A stretch of 64,000 nt of DNA from Corynebacterium choanae. Its GTDB lineage: Bacteria; Actinomycetota; Actinomycetes; Mycobacteriales; Mycobacteriaceae. The translations under genes and the position numbers were made by a program. Position 1 is the stretch's first letter, and the number at the start of each line of letters is the position of its first letter. The stretch is from assembly GCF_003813965.1 (NCBI RefSeq), contig NZ_CP033896.1, positions 2,542,001-2,606,000 of the forward strand, written 5' to 3'. The notes beneath the pieces were generated by a model that made no database searches, was not told where the DNA came from, and saw nothing but the letters and a program-made list of their open reading frames with translations. Below are positions 55,865-64,000 of the stretch, piece by piece.

Positions 55865-56818
55865 TTAACCACGGCGGGACGCCAATTGGTTATCGATACG
55901 CCGCAAAATCACACCTTCGCGCAACGCCCAGGGACAAATCTGGAGCTGTTCAATCTGCAATGCACGCATCGCGGCCTCTGCGACGAGGGCACCGGCGACA
56001 ATCTGTTCCGACCGGTGGGCAGACACACCTTCAAGTTCTGCCCGGTCTGCAGTTGTCATTCTAGAGATAAAAGCAATGAGTTGCCGTATTCCGGGGGCGG
56101 TGACGGTGCGTGGCACACGGGCACCAGCCGATGAAGGGGCTGCACCTGTGAGCCTAGCAAGTGTGCGGAATGTCTTCGATGTGCCGACCGCTTTTTCCGC
56201 AGAACCGAAGCGACGAAACTCGTCAGCGATCGGGGCAAGCTCGGCATCAATATAGTCCCGCAGCAGCGCAATAGTTTTCTTCTCCGGTGGATCGGTATGG
56301 ATCCAATCGTGGGTAAGCCGGTTTGCCCCCAAGTCCACACTGCGGGCAAGATCAGGGACTTCATCGGTGCCGGTCGATAATTCCAACGAGCCGCCACCAA
56401 TATCAAGATTGGTGATTCTGCCCGCCGACCAGCCATACCAGCGGCGCACTGCAAGGAAGGTGAGTTCGGCTTCTTTCTGGCCACTTAACACCTGCAGCTG
56501 TACCCCGGTGGCGGCCGCAACTTCGGCAATCACCGAATCGCCGTTGCCGGCGGAACGAATCGCCGAGGTGGCAATCGCAAGCATTTCGTCGCAGCGCAGC
56601 TTTGTCGCTAAATCCATCGCTTCCGCAGCAGCGGCAAGCAGTTTTTTGCGGCCTTTTTTCGTAATGTTGCCGTCATCATCTAAATATTCGACCAGCCGCA
56701 GTGGGGTTTTCCAGTCACTCATCGGCGTCGGATGGCCACCATGGTGGGCATCGACGACGATGAGATGAACGGTATTACTGCCGACGTCTAATACACCTAA
56801 TCGCACAGCTATAACCAT
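55865..56818 (-). CDS. Ppx/GppA-family phosphatase (exopolyphosphatase)
   Basis: The 317-residue protein has the sugar-kinase/Hsp70-fold phosphatase motifs: [20 protein letters not shown] near the start, [14 protein letters not shown] as the second phosphate motif, and a C-terminal helix bundle. It matches the short exopolyphosphatase (Ppx1, Rv0496) of mycobacteria rather than the long two-domain forms. It lies 29 bases upstream of the Rv0497-like gene on the same strand, and is divergent from the Cys-rich gene. Its substrates would be polyphosphate or (p)ppGpp; which one cannot be read from sequence. Confidence 0.9.
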   Translation of the reverse strand: MVIAVRLGVLDVGSNTVHLIVVDAHHGGHPTPMSDWKTPLRLVEYLDDDGNITKKGRKKLLAAAAEAMDLATKLRCDEMLAIATSAIRSAGNGDSVIAEVAAATGVQLQVLSGQKEAELTFLAVRRWYGWSAGRITNLDIGGGSLELSTGTDEVPDLARSVDLGANRLTHDWIHTDPPEKKTIALLRDYIDAELAPIADEFRRFGSAEKAVGTSKTFRTLARLTGAAPSSAGARVPRTVTAPGIRQLIAFISRMTTADRAELEGVSAHRSEQIVAGALVAEAAMRALQIEQLQICPWALREGVILRRIDNQLASRRG

Positions 56819-56863
56819 AGCTGTACTACTTTTCCCGCCATAGCTGGTCTACATTTAGCTACT

Positions 56864-57817
56864 GTGACTGAGCAACGCCCGCGCCGCGTAGCCCTTGGCT
56901 ATCCGGCATCCTCCCCTGCTGCAGCGTCCATTACCGCCGGGGCTGAACTCCCCCCGCCGGCTGCCCGCGCCTGGCTGGAGATCACTAACCCGGAAGATGA
57001 TCACCACCTGTTCAAACTCGACCTCACTTGGCTGGAGTCCCACTACCGGTGTGCCTTCGGCACCAGTGCATGCCGAGGGATCGAGGCGCAAACCCCAGCA
57101 GTCGGCTGCTGTAACCATGGGGCGTATCTCACCGACGAAACCGATCGGGAACAGCTCCTTGATGCGGTGCGTCGCATGGATCGGAAACGATTTTTTCAGC
57201 TCGCCCCCGCGGCGACGGAACACTATCTCAGCAACGCCGAAACCAACCCGGAGGTTGTGGAACCGTGGCTGGTGTGGGATGAGTTAGCAAACGACGACGG
57301 GGAGCTGGAACCGGCGCTAAAAACCGCCATCGTCGACGGGGCATGTGTGTTTGCCAACCGTCCCGGTTGGCCAACCGGTCCCGGCTGTGCACTGCACCAA
57401 TGGGCACTTGCGGCCGGGGAAGATCTCACCGTGGTGAAACCAGAAGTGTGCTGGCAGCTGCCCTTGCGGCGGCTGGAAGCCTGGGAGGACCGCGGCGACG
57501 GCGAAGAAATCCTGGTGACAACCATCACCGAATATGCCCGCTACGGATGGGGCAATGGTGGGGAAGATTTCGACTGGTATTGCACCACTGCGCCTGCCTG
57601 CCACAGCGGCGGGGTGCCGCTGTATATCACTGCGAAACAAGAACTCATTGCGCTAATCGGTGAGCCGGCCTATCAACTCTTGGCGGATCATTGTGCCGCC
57701 CGGATGAAAACTCGGCAGCAGCTTGAAGCACCCGTCGCCGACCAGCTACTCCTCACCCACCCGGCTACCAGCAGTGCCACCGCCACCGACCAACCCAACG
57801 GGGATACGACCGACTAA
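56864..57817 (+). CDS. conserved Cys-rich actinobacterial protein (Rv0495c-like)
   Basis: The 317-residue protein starts near 56864 (GTG). Cysteines cluster as [35 protein letters not shown] and CTTAPACH, a spacing that suggests a metal- or Fe-S-binding site. It is soluble, with no membrane helix and a disordered Ser/Thr tail. Synteny identifies it with Rv0495c of M. tuberculosis, between ppx1 and regX3. Its function is not established from sequence. The stop codon overlaps a 19-bp tandem duplication. Confidence 0.82.
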   Translation: MTEQRPRRVALGYPASSPAAASITAGAELPPPAARAWLEITNPEDDHHLFKLDLTWLESHYRCAFGTSACRGIEAQTPAVGCCNHGAYLTDETDREQLLDAVRRMDRKRFFQLAPAATEHYLSNAETNPEVVEPWLVWDELANDDGELEPALKTAIVDGACVFANRPGWPTGPGCALHQWALAAGEDLTVVKPEVCWQLPLRRLEAWEDRGDGEEILVTTITEYARYGWGNGGEDFDWYCTTAPACHSGGVPLYITAKQELIALIGEPAYQLLADHCAARMKTRQQLEAPVADQLLLTHPATSSATATDQPNGDTTD

Positions 57818-57852
57818 GTAATCACCACACCAGTAAGTAATCACCACACCAG
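57815..57852. repeat. 19-bp tandem duplication across the stop codon of the Cys-rich gene
   Basis: taagtaatcaccacaccag occurs twice in a row (57815-57833 and 57834-57852), identical in both copies. The first copy contains the stop codon TAA, so the second sits directly downstream. Confidence 0.9.
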
Positions 57853-57899
57853 CGGGCTTATCCCTGCACCCTCCCGGTGTGGCGACTGTCCCAGGCAGG

Positions 57900-58598
57900 C
57901 TAAGGTTCGAAACGATAACCCAATCCCCGAACGGTGACCAGATGCACCGGCGACGATGGTTCTTCCTCGATTTTGTTACGCAGCCGTTTCACATGCACGT
58001 CGAGGGTTTTCGTGTCCCCCACATAGTCGGCACCCCACACCCGGTCAATGAGTTGACTGCGGGTAAGCACTCGGCCGGCGTTGCGCAGAAGATACTCCAA
58101 CAGGTCAAATTCTTTCAGCGGCAGATTCACCAGCTCACCGGCAACGGTAACCGTATGCCGGTCAATATCCATCCGCACCCGGCCGCCGGTCAGAATCGTG
58201 TTGTGCGGCTCATCTTCCCCATAGCTGTCCGCCATCTCCCCGCCGCGACGCAGTACCGCCCGGATACGGGCAATAAGTTCCCGGGAAGAATACGGCTTCG
58301 TCACATAGTCATCAGCCCCCAGCTCCAGGCCGACAACCTTATCGATCTCACTGTCGCGTGCGGTCACCATGATTACCGGCACACTGCTGATGGTGCGCAG
58401 GCGGCGACACACCTCAGTGCCGGACATGCCAGGCAGCATCAAATCGAGCAGCACAATATCGAAAGCCTGGGCGGAAAACAGCTGTAACGCTTGCTGCCCG
58501 TCACCCGCAATTGTGACGGTGAACCCCTCCTTGCGCAGCAAAAATGCGAGCGGTTCAGCGAGTGAGGCTTCGTCTTCAACCACGAGAATGTGGGTCAT
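57900..58598 (-). CDS. regX3: phosphate-responsive response regulator RegX3
   Basis: The 232-residue OmpR/PhoB-type regulator has a receiver domain (HILVVEDEASLAEPLAF, phosphoacceptor Asp in IVLLDLMLPGMSG, switch Lys in DDYVTKPYSS) and a C-terminal winged-helix (LTRSQLIDRVWGADYVGDT, then KTLDVHVKRLRNKI). Synteny with Rv0491 and pairing with the upstream histidine kinase gene make RegX3 the best name. It would respond to phosphate limitation via SenX3 as in mycobacteria. The ATG at 58596-58598 has AAGGAG upstream; about 130 bases separate it from senX3. Confidence 0.93.
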   Translation of the reverse strand: MTHILVVEDEASLAEPLAFLLRKEGFTVTIAGDGQQALQLFSAQAFDIVLLDLMLPGMSGTEVCRRLRTISSVPVIMVTARDSEIDKVVGLELGADDYVTKPYSSRELIARIRAVLRRGGEMADSYGEDEPHNTILTGGRVRMDIDRHTVTVAGELVNLPLKEFDLLEYLLRNAGRVLTRSQLIDRVWGADYVGDTKTLDVHVKRLRNKIEEEPSSPVHLVTVRGLGYRFEP

Positions 58599-58732
58599 TT
58601 GCGCATACTCCTTGCAGCAGTGGCACCACAGACACCAGCGTCGTTGCACGCGTTTCCCTATTTTGCCCTTCTCTCACAGGCCCCGAATCGGGGTGCACCG
58701 CAGCGAAGAAAGCAGGGAGACAGCAACGAAAA

Positions 58733-59968
58733 CTAGGACGCATCATGCGGCGATAGGCGACGGTTCGACGCGGATCGTTCCCCTGCAACGATAGTCGGTG
58801 CGGTAGCGTTCTGCGGCGCAATCGGCAGGACAATAGTAAATGTTGAACCTGTGCCCGGCCGCGACCACACCGTAATCGTGCCGCCATGATTTGCCACCAC
58901 ATGTTTGACAATGGCTAGCCCCAGCCCAGTGCCACCGGTTGCCCGGGAGCGGGCTTTATCAACCCGAAAGAACCGTTCAAACACCCGCTGCTGGTCGGCT
59001 TTCGCAATCCCAATTCCCCTATCCGTCACCCGGATAGCAACCCGCTGGGTTTGCGGATCATCCTCACTTGCCACAATCGCCTGCGAGATCGACACGACGG
59101 TGTGCGGCGGCGAATAATGTATCGCGTTACTAACCAGGTTCGATACGGCGGTGATCAGCAGTTGCCGATCCCCTAGCACGATCTGTCCCCGATCCGCGTC
59201 GCTGGTCAATGTAATATCCACCGCATCTGCAGCTACCTGGTTGCGTTGCAACGCCGCCGCAATAATGTCATCGACCACAATCGGTGCTGCCTCAGGGAGA
59301 CGTTCGGCACCTTGCAGTTTCGATAAACTAATGAGCTCATTGACCATTGACGACAGCCGGTGTGCCTCCGTGGTGAGCTGCTGCGCAAAGTGAGTGACCT
59401 GTGCGGGATCATCTGCGGCTTCCACCATCGCCTCGCTGAGCAGCGCCATTCCCCCCACCGGGGTTTTCAACTCGTGGGAGACGTTGGCGACAAAATCGCG
59501 ACGCGCCTGCTCCATTCGCTGCTGCTCACTTTCATCTGTGGCATAGATCGCCACCAGATGACCACTGGCCGTACCGAGCCATTGCACATGGGCGCGAACT
59601 GCCGTGACCCGACTTGGCCCGCCCGGGCCGGCAAAGGTGATCACCGTATCCTCGTGGGTGGTGTGGACTTGATGTACTGCTGCTGCAAGCTCGGGACTTA
59701 ATTGATTGCCGCGGGTTATTCCATAGCGATCGCTGAGCACATTAGAAACCACGACCCGCATGTCCACGTCAACCACACACATTCCGGAGGGGGCGCCTTG
59801 CAGTACCAGGTGCAGCATCTGTGTGATATCTGTAACTGCAGGAATTGTGGCAGCGATTGCCTCACGTTGTCCCCGGAACCGGGCAAGAAGCCGCAGCCAC
59901 AGTGGTGCGCTCACACCTGCCAGCACTACTCCGGTGACTAACCATCCTGCCGCAAATACCGGATCCAC
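58733..59968 (-). CDS. senX3: sensor histidine kinase SenX3
   Basis: The 411-residue kinase begins with one hydrophobic segment (VFAAGWLVTGVVLAGVSAPLW), a PAS-like domain (about residues 45-135), the H-box NVSHELKTPVGGMALL with the phosphoacceptor His, and HATPase motifs (LVSNAIHYSPPHTVV, VTDRGIGIAKADQQ, GGTGLGLAIVKHV). It lies upstream of regX3 on the same strand, the phosphate-sensing pair of mycobacteria. The start at 59968 keeps the membrane segment. Confidence 0.93.
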   Translation of the reverse strand: MDPVFAAGWLVTGVVLAGVSAPLWLRLLARFRGQREAIAATIPAVTDITQMLHLVLQGAPSGMCVVDVDMRVVVSNVLSDRYGITRGNQLSPELAAAVHQVHTTHEDTVITFAGPGGPSRVTAVRAHVQWLGTASGHLVAIYATDESEQQRMEQARRDFVANVSHELKTPVGGMALLSEAMVEAADDPAQVTHFAQQLTTEAHRLSSMVNELISLSKLQGAERLPEAAPIVVDDIIAAALQRNQVAADAVDITLTSDADRGQIVLGDRQLLITAVSNLVSNAIHYSPPHTVVSISQAIVASEDDPQTQRVAIRVTDRGIGIAKADQQRVFERFFRVDKARSRATGGTGLGLAIVKHVVANHGGTITVWSRPGTGSTFTIVLPIAPQNATAPTIVAGERSASNRRLSPHDAS

Positions 59969-60265
59969 CCATTCACCTTCTCATCATGTCGTCGCTGTGG
60001 TTCACGATAGCGGAGATTGAAAGAATGAAAACGAAAACATCAAAACCCGCAAGCCGCACCTGTGCCTCGAAAATAATCAGCATCGGACAATCAAGATCCC
60101 ACCGCAGCTGCAACGGCATAGGTGAAATGCGAAGTGGCGGTAGGCAGTGAAACATCAAATTCACTACCTACCGCCACATGCTCTTCGCCAAATGGCTCCC
60201 TGTGCCGGCGTGGTCTCGCTGCCAGTTTTTCGCTCAGTACTGGCAGGTTTCGCCGCCTAGATCAG
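59969..60265. other. intergenic region with a long hairpin
   Basis: These 297 bases hold the hairpin at 60134-60177 and the senX3 promoter. No gene is seen. Confidence 0.5.
60134..60177. terminator. long hairpin, probable terminator of the surface protein gene
   Basis: An 18-bp stem with one mismatch (GTGGCGGTAGGCAGTGAA with TTCACTACCTACCGCCAC) encloses an 8-base loop about 90 bases past the stop codon of the LAVTG protein. T-runs on both sides are weak, so termination is inferred from position and stem strength. Confidence 0.55.
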
Positions 60266-63200
60266 CTAGTTGCGCTTGCGGCGACGACCACCAAACAGCA
60301 GCGCTGCACCGGCGGCAAATGCCATGGCAGCCAAGCTCAACAGATAATCCAAACCACCAACACCGGTAACTGCAAGAACCGGCTGCTGACCATGGTGTGC
60401 ACGATCAACCGCAGGGTCTTTCACCACGTCACTTGGTGCCGGTTCGGGTGCAACATCCACAGGTGCAGGTGCCACCGCCGGAGCGGTTGGCGCTGCACTG
60501 GACAAGGCAGGTAGCAGAGTTGCGACAGCCGGGATGGCCAGCAGCGGAATTACTGCCAGTGGAAGCAGAGAGCTACCACTGTCAGAAGAGTTCTTGCCGC
60601 TGCTTGCGCTGCTGCCATCTGTGCCTTCAGCATCTGGCTTCGGCTTCACTACGCCGTCACCGGACACTGTCACCGTCACCGTATCAATGATCTTGCCATC
60701 GCTATCAGTGACCACCACAACAACCTTATCCCCCGGCTTCGCATCACCATCCGGTGTCACCGTAATCACACCAGTATCAGGATCCAACTCCGCAGAACCA
60801 TTCTTACTAGGAACCGTCACCGACGTCCCAGGGACAACCTTCCCACCATCATTCGGCAGATCAACCGGTTTCCCAGCAGGCGTAGATGCATCATTCCAAT
60901 CCGGATTCACAACCGACGCCTCAGGTGCGGTGATGGTGATCGTCGCGGTAATGGTGTCCTGTGATCCATCCGGATAGGTGACAACGACCGGAACCTTCAC
61001 GTCACCGGTAAAGCCACCAGGAACCTGAGCAGTGATGGAACCATCAGAATTCACAGTCACCCACTCCGGAATGTCTGCAGTCTCATCCTTAGCGTAGGTC
61101 GAACCTGCTGGCGGCGTAACCTTTGCGGGATTCGTTGGAGTCGAAATAGTAACCTCCGACCCTGGGGTTCCCTTACCCGTTTCGTAGACAAATCCCTTGT
61201 CAAAAGGAGTCACCGTCACCGTCGAGGTAATTGTCCGTGGCGCCTCACCAGGCACAGTGACAGTAATCTTCACCGGATAATCGCCAACCGGCACGTCAAA
61301 GCCTGGCTTGGCAGTAATGGAACCATCATCATTGACCGTAATCCACCCGGGAAGATCCTCAGCAGGAGCAAAGATCGTTCCATCAGGCAACGAGCCACCA
61401 CCATCTACTTTCGGAGCAGGAATAGTCAGCTCCCCACCCTGCTTCACCTCACCACTATCAACAGACGGGCCAGGATTCGCGGTGATGGTGATCGTCGCGG
61501 TAATGGTGTCCTGTGATCCATCCGGATAGGTGACAACGACCGGAACCTTCACGTCACCGGTAAAGCCACCAGGAACCTGAGCAGTAATGGAACCATCAGA
61601 ATTCACAGTCACCCACTCCGGAATGTCTGCAGTCTCATCCTTAGCGTAGGTCGAACCTGCTGGCGGCGTAACCTTTGCGGGATTCTCTGGAGTCGAAATA
61701 GTAACCTTCGACCCTGGGGTTCCCTTGCCCGTTTCGTAGACAAATCCCTTGTCGAAAGGAGTCACCGTCACCGTCGAGGTAATTGTCCGTGGCGCTTCAC
61801 CAGGCACAGTGACAGTAATCTTCACCGGATACGTGTTGGTTGGCACATCGTAGCCTGGGGTTACGTTGATCGAGCCATCACTGTTGACCGTGATCCACGA
61901 AGGGAGATCCTTTGCAGGGGTAAAGGTCGTACCTGGAGCTAACGGCTGACCATTTTCCCCGGTTGGTGCGGGGATTGTTGCATTGCCACCTTGTTGCACC
62001 TTGGCGCTTTCATAGGTGGGCGCTTTGTTGTCAATTACGCTCACCTTGGCGATGGTCGTCGCCTGGGTACCATCCGGATAGGTAACAACTACCGGCAGTT
62101 CAACCGGCGAGTCAGTCGGCTCAACGTTGTAGCCGGGACGGACGGTGATTGCACCAGTTGTGGTGTCAATATCTGCCCACGATGGCCAGCCGTCACCTTT
62201 CGCGAAGGTTGTGCCGTCCGGCAGGCGATTACCGCTGCCGTCAGTCGGTGCATTACCGGTCTTTTTCTCACCCTGGCGGACGTTCACGTCCTCATAAGTG
62301 GGGGTCAGCGTAGCTTTTTCGACTTCCACAGTAACGGTGAATTGCTGCGTCGTCTTCCCATCGGGATAGGTGACCGTCACAGCAACGGGGTAGCTCCCCT
62401 CCGGAACGGTAAAGCCAGGCTTAGCAGTGATAACCCCTGTTGCTTCATCAAAGGTCATCCAGTCTTTCAGCTGTGCCGGATCGTTGAGCGCAAACCTCGA
62501 CCCGTCAGGCAGGCTCTCATCGTCGACACTCGTCGGTTTCTTACTGCTTACTGCGTTGTCGCTACCCTGCACAACCTGAATCGTCTGGTCCTGCGGCACA
62601 TACGGGTTAGTGACGGTGATCGTGGCCTTGACCGAGTGGGTTTCCTCGTCAGGGTGTGTCACCAATACGGTGATCTCACGCGGCCCTGGATTCTCAGAGG
62701 AAGGGGCGGTGACGGTCAGTTCACCGCTGTTCTTATTAATCCTGATCCACGGATATTGTTGCGCATCTTGCTCACTGAGTGCATACCGGGTCCCCTCAGG
62801 TTCCTTCGCTGTGGGGGGAATTGTTACCTTCGTATTCCACGGTGCATCTGTTGGCTCATATTTGGTCACGAACGGTGCTGGGGTGACTTCAACGTTCAGC
62901 CGCAGCTTCGATGTCACACCCCGGTTGGTATAAGTGATACCGATTGGAATGGTGTACTCACCTGCCGGAATATCAAAGCCGGGCTTCACGGTAACTTCGC
63001 CGGTAGGGGACACGCTTTCCACCCAGTCGGGAGTACCGTCAATCTTGGTAAATATTGCCGGGATAGCGGCAAGATCCAGCGGTTGGCCACCCTTGCGTGG
63101 CGACTCGCTAGTAATCGTATCCCCCTGCTGCACTCTCACCGGCTCATAGCACAGCCGGTTCGCCGTGATCTTGGCGCTCGTGATGGGCCGAACCTTATCG

Positions 63201-63949
63201 AGATTCAGCGGCCCGTTATCCGGTGAGTTCAACGAGAATTGTGCCAGGGTAAACGACCGGGCTGGCAGGAAATCGAGCGTTAACTCAGCCTTCGGTTCGT
63301 TGACATGCACCGTTGAGACTTGCCAGTTGTAAAAGTCAGCCTCTGGACCTTCGACAATATGCCGCGGCACTTTATAGGGTTCACCACTGGCGTCAAGCGG
63401 CTTGTAGCCCTGCACAAAGAGCACTCCCTGCTGCGCATCGGTGGCAAGCCGTGGCTCGATTTTGTAGGTTTCGCTGGCGGTAAATTCCAGCTTTAAGTCG
63501 AACAGATCTTCCCCGGTGGACAGTGGAATGCGCGCGTACATGGTTTTGCTATTTGCCCAGTGCTGCATCTGACTCGACACCTGCGTGCCATTCGAATCAG
63601 AGCCCGGTGCGCCCACCTGATAGAGGAATCCGTTCACTGACCAGGACAGCGGCCCACCCCCGCGGTAGTTCTCGATGGTAAGAAAGGGATCATTCGCCGC
63701 AGAGATAAACCATTCCAGATCGCAGGCTTCAGCCGAGTTATTGCTGGAGTCGCCATTTTTCGACTGCAGCACACCGTTGACTACGTCGTAGGTTTCCCCG
63801 CCGATTTCATAGGTTCCGGTGTAGTCATTCGCAATAGCGCCCGCCTGAGGTGCCAGCACAACAGGGGTCACTGTGGACAGCCCAAGCATGATGGCTGCGG
63901 ACAGCGACACCTGGCGTTTCGCCTGATTGCCGCGTTGTTCGTGTTTCAT
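60266..63949 (-). CDS. YPDG/Rib-repeat cell-wall protein with LAVTG sorting signal
   Basis: The 1227-residue protein has a signal peptide (LSAAIMLGLSTVTPVVLA), an N-terminal domain of about 240 residues, then about nine Ig-like Rib/YPDG domains of roughly 90 residues (YPDGSQDTITATITITA, YPDGKTTQQFTVTV and others). A hydrophobic LLPLAVIPLLAIPA segment and a Pro/Ala linker follow, and the C-terminus has the sorting signal LAVTG (residues 1192-1196, coding 60362-60376), a hydrophobic stretch and the tail RRRKRN. LAXTG is the motif of class E sortases. Two-domain units are nearly identical in tandem (repeat at 60927-61831). Function is inferred as surface display/adhesion. Confidence 0.9.
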   Translation of the reverse strand: MKHEQRGNQAKRQVSLSAAIMLGLSTVTPVVLAPQAGAIANDYTGTYEIGGETYDVVNGVLQSKNGDSSNNSAEACDLEWFISAANDPFLTIENYRGGGPLSWSVNGFLYQVGAPGSDSNGTQVSSQMQHWANSKTMYARIPLSTGEDLFDLKLEFTASETYKIEPRLATDAQQGVLFVQGYKPLDASGEPYKVPRHIVEGPEADFYNWQVSTVHVNEPKAELTLDFLPARSFTLAQFSLNSPDNGPLNLDKVRPITSAKITANRLCYEPVRVQQGDTITSESPRKGGQPLDLAAIPAIFTKIDGTPDWVESVSPTGEVTVKPGFDIPAGEYTIPIGITYTNRGVTSKLRLNVEVTPAPFVTKYEPTDAPWNTKVTIPPTAKEPEGTRYALSEQDAQQYPWIRINKNSGELTVTAPSSENPGPREITVLVTHPDEETHSVKATITVTNPYVPQDQTIQVVQGSDNAVSSKKPTSVDDESLPDGSRFALNDPAQLKDWMTFDEATGVITAKPGFTVPEGSYPVAVTVTYPDGKTTQQFTVTVEVEKATLTPTYEDVNVRQGEKKTGNAPTDGSGNRLPDGTTFAKGDGWPSWADIDTTTGAITVRPGYNVEPTDSPVELPVVVTYPDGTQATTIAKVSVIDNKAPTYESAKVQQGGNATIPAPTGENGQPLAPGTTFTPAKDLPSWITVNSDGSINVTPGYDVPTNTYPVKITVTVPGEAPRTITSTVTVTPFDKGFVYETGKGTPGSKVTISTPENPAKVTPPAGSTYAKDETADIPEWVTVNSDGSITAQVPGGFTGDVKVPVVVTYPDGSQDTITATITITANPGPSVDSGEVKQGGELTIPAPKVDGGGSLPDGTIFAPAEDLPGWITVNDDGSITAKPGFDVPVGDYPVKITVTVPGEAPRTITSTVTVTPFDKGFVYETGKGTPGSEVTISTPTNPAKVTPPAGSTYAKDETADIPEWVTVNSDGSITAQVPGGFTGDVKVPVVVTYPDGSQDTITATITITAPEASVVNPDWNDASTPAGKPVDLPNDGGKVVPGTSVTVPSKNGSAELDPDTGVITVTPDGDAKPGDKVVVVVTDSDGKIIDTVTVTVSGDGVVKPKPDAEGTDGSSASSGKNSSDSGSSLLPLAVIPLLAIPAVATLLPALSSAAPTAPAVAPAPVDVAPEPAPSDVVKDPAVDRAHHGQQPVLAVTGVGGLDYLLSLAAMAFAAGAALLFGGRRRKRN
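60927..61831. repeat. near-identical 353-bp direct repeats, period 552 bp
   Basis: Bases 60927-61279 and 61479-61831 match almost exactly in frame; the segments between and beyond diverge. The 552-bp period encodes 184 residues, two YPDG/Rib-type domains. The region invites recombination and could vary in copy number between strains. Confidence 0.9.
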
Positions 63950-64000
63950 GTATCTCTCTTCCAGGTCTCGTGATGGACATAGGCTCCCAGAAACATTATT

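Noticed and set aside
60927..61831. Possible CRISPR array because of repeats
   Set aside because: The repeats are 353 bp long, in frame and encode Ig-like domains; there are no short repeats with unique spacers.
61991..63226. 411-codon plus-strand frame across the surface protein gene
   Set aside because: It is antisense to the YPDG repeats and arises from their biased codon use.

Overview
The window looks like the chromosome of a Corynebacterium or close relative in the Mycobacteriales. Evidence: high-GC codon use, many GTG starts, a complete menaquinone pathway that includes MenJ, and gene order shared with Mycobacterium tuberculosis (senX3-regX3, Rv0495c-, ppx- and Rv0497-like genes, proC, Rv0500A/Rv0500B-like genes, serB1-like gene, hemA-hemC-hemD-hemB; hemL-PGM-tlpA-ccdA-resB-ccsB; tRNA-Trp-secE-nusG). 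Most genes are on the minus strand, so many blocks read from right to left. Assignments come from motifs and synteny read by eye; no database search was run.

Layout. 1-1711: a DUF3068-type protein cut by the window edge and a small membrane protein. 1970-12410: translation and transcription genes (rplL, rplJ with an L10-leader attenuator, rplA, rplK, nusG, secE), with bcp on the opposite strand, a 1.16-kb gene-free gap, and a 3.4-kb repeat-bearing surface protein gene between nusG and rplK. 12338-13573: tRNA-Trp, -Met, -Thr and -Tyr. 13658-24460: menaquinone genes (polyprenyl diphosphate synthase, menJ, menG, menD, menC, menB, menE, menA). 24681-26300: two small membrane proteins and an ArsR-type regulator. 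26421-29925: dTDP-rhamnose genes rmlA, rmlC and rmlB (no rmlD here) and a LysE-type exporter. 30225-35408: cytochrome c maturation (ccsB, resB, ccdA, TlpA-like lipoprotein) and a histidine phosphatase. 35515-49654: heme biosynthesis (hemL, hemY/cgoX, hemE, hemB, hemD, hemC, hemA), interrupted by a P-type ATPase homologue without its catalytic aspartate. 49866-59968: glutaredoxin-like protein, SerB1-like phosphatase, a 33-aa basic ribosome-associated protein, an excisionase-like DNA-binding protein, proC, an Ala-rich membrane protein, ppx/gppA, a Cys-rich conserved protein, regX3 and senX3. 60266-63949: a 1227-aa YPDG/Rib-repeat surface protein with an LAVTG sorting signal.

The middle 35 kb forms a respiratory block: heme supply, heme attachment to cytochrome c, and the lipid quinone that carries electrons to those cytochromes. 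The least expected items are the catalytically dead P-type ATPase in the heme cluster, the surface protein gene inside the nusG-rplK ribosomal cluster, the internally duplicated LAVTG protein, and several 5- to 25-bp tandem duplications in intergenic DNA.
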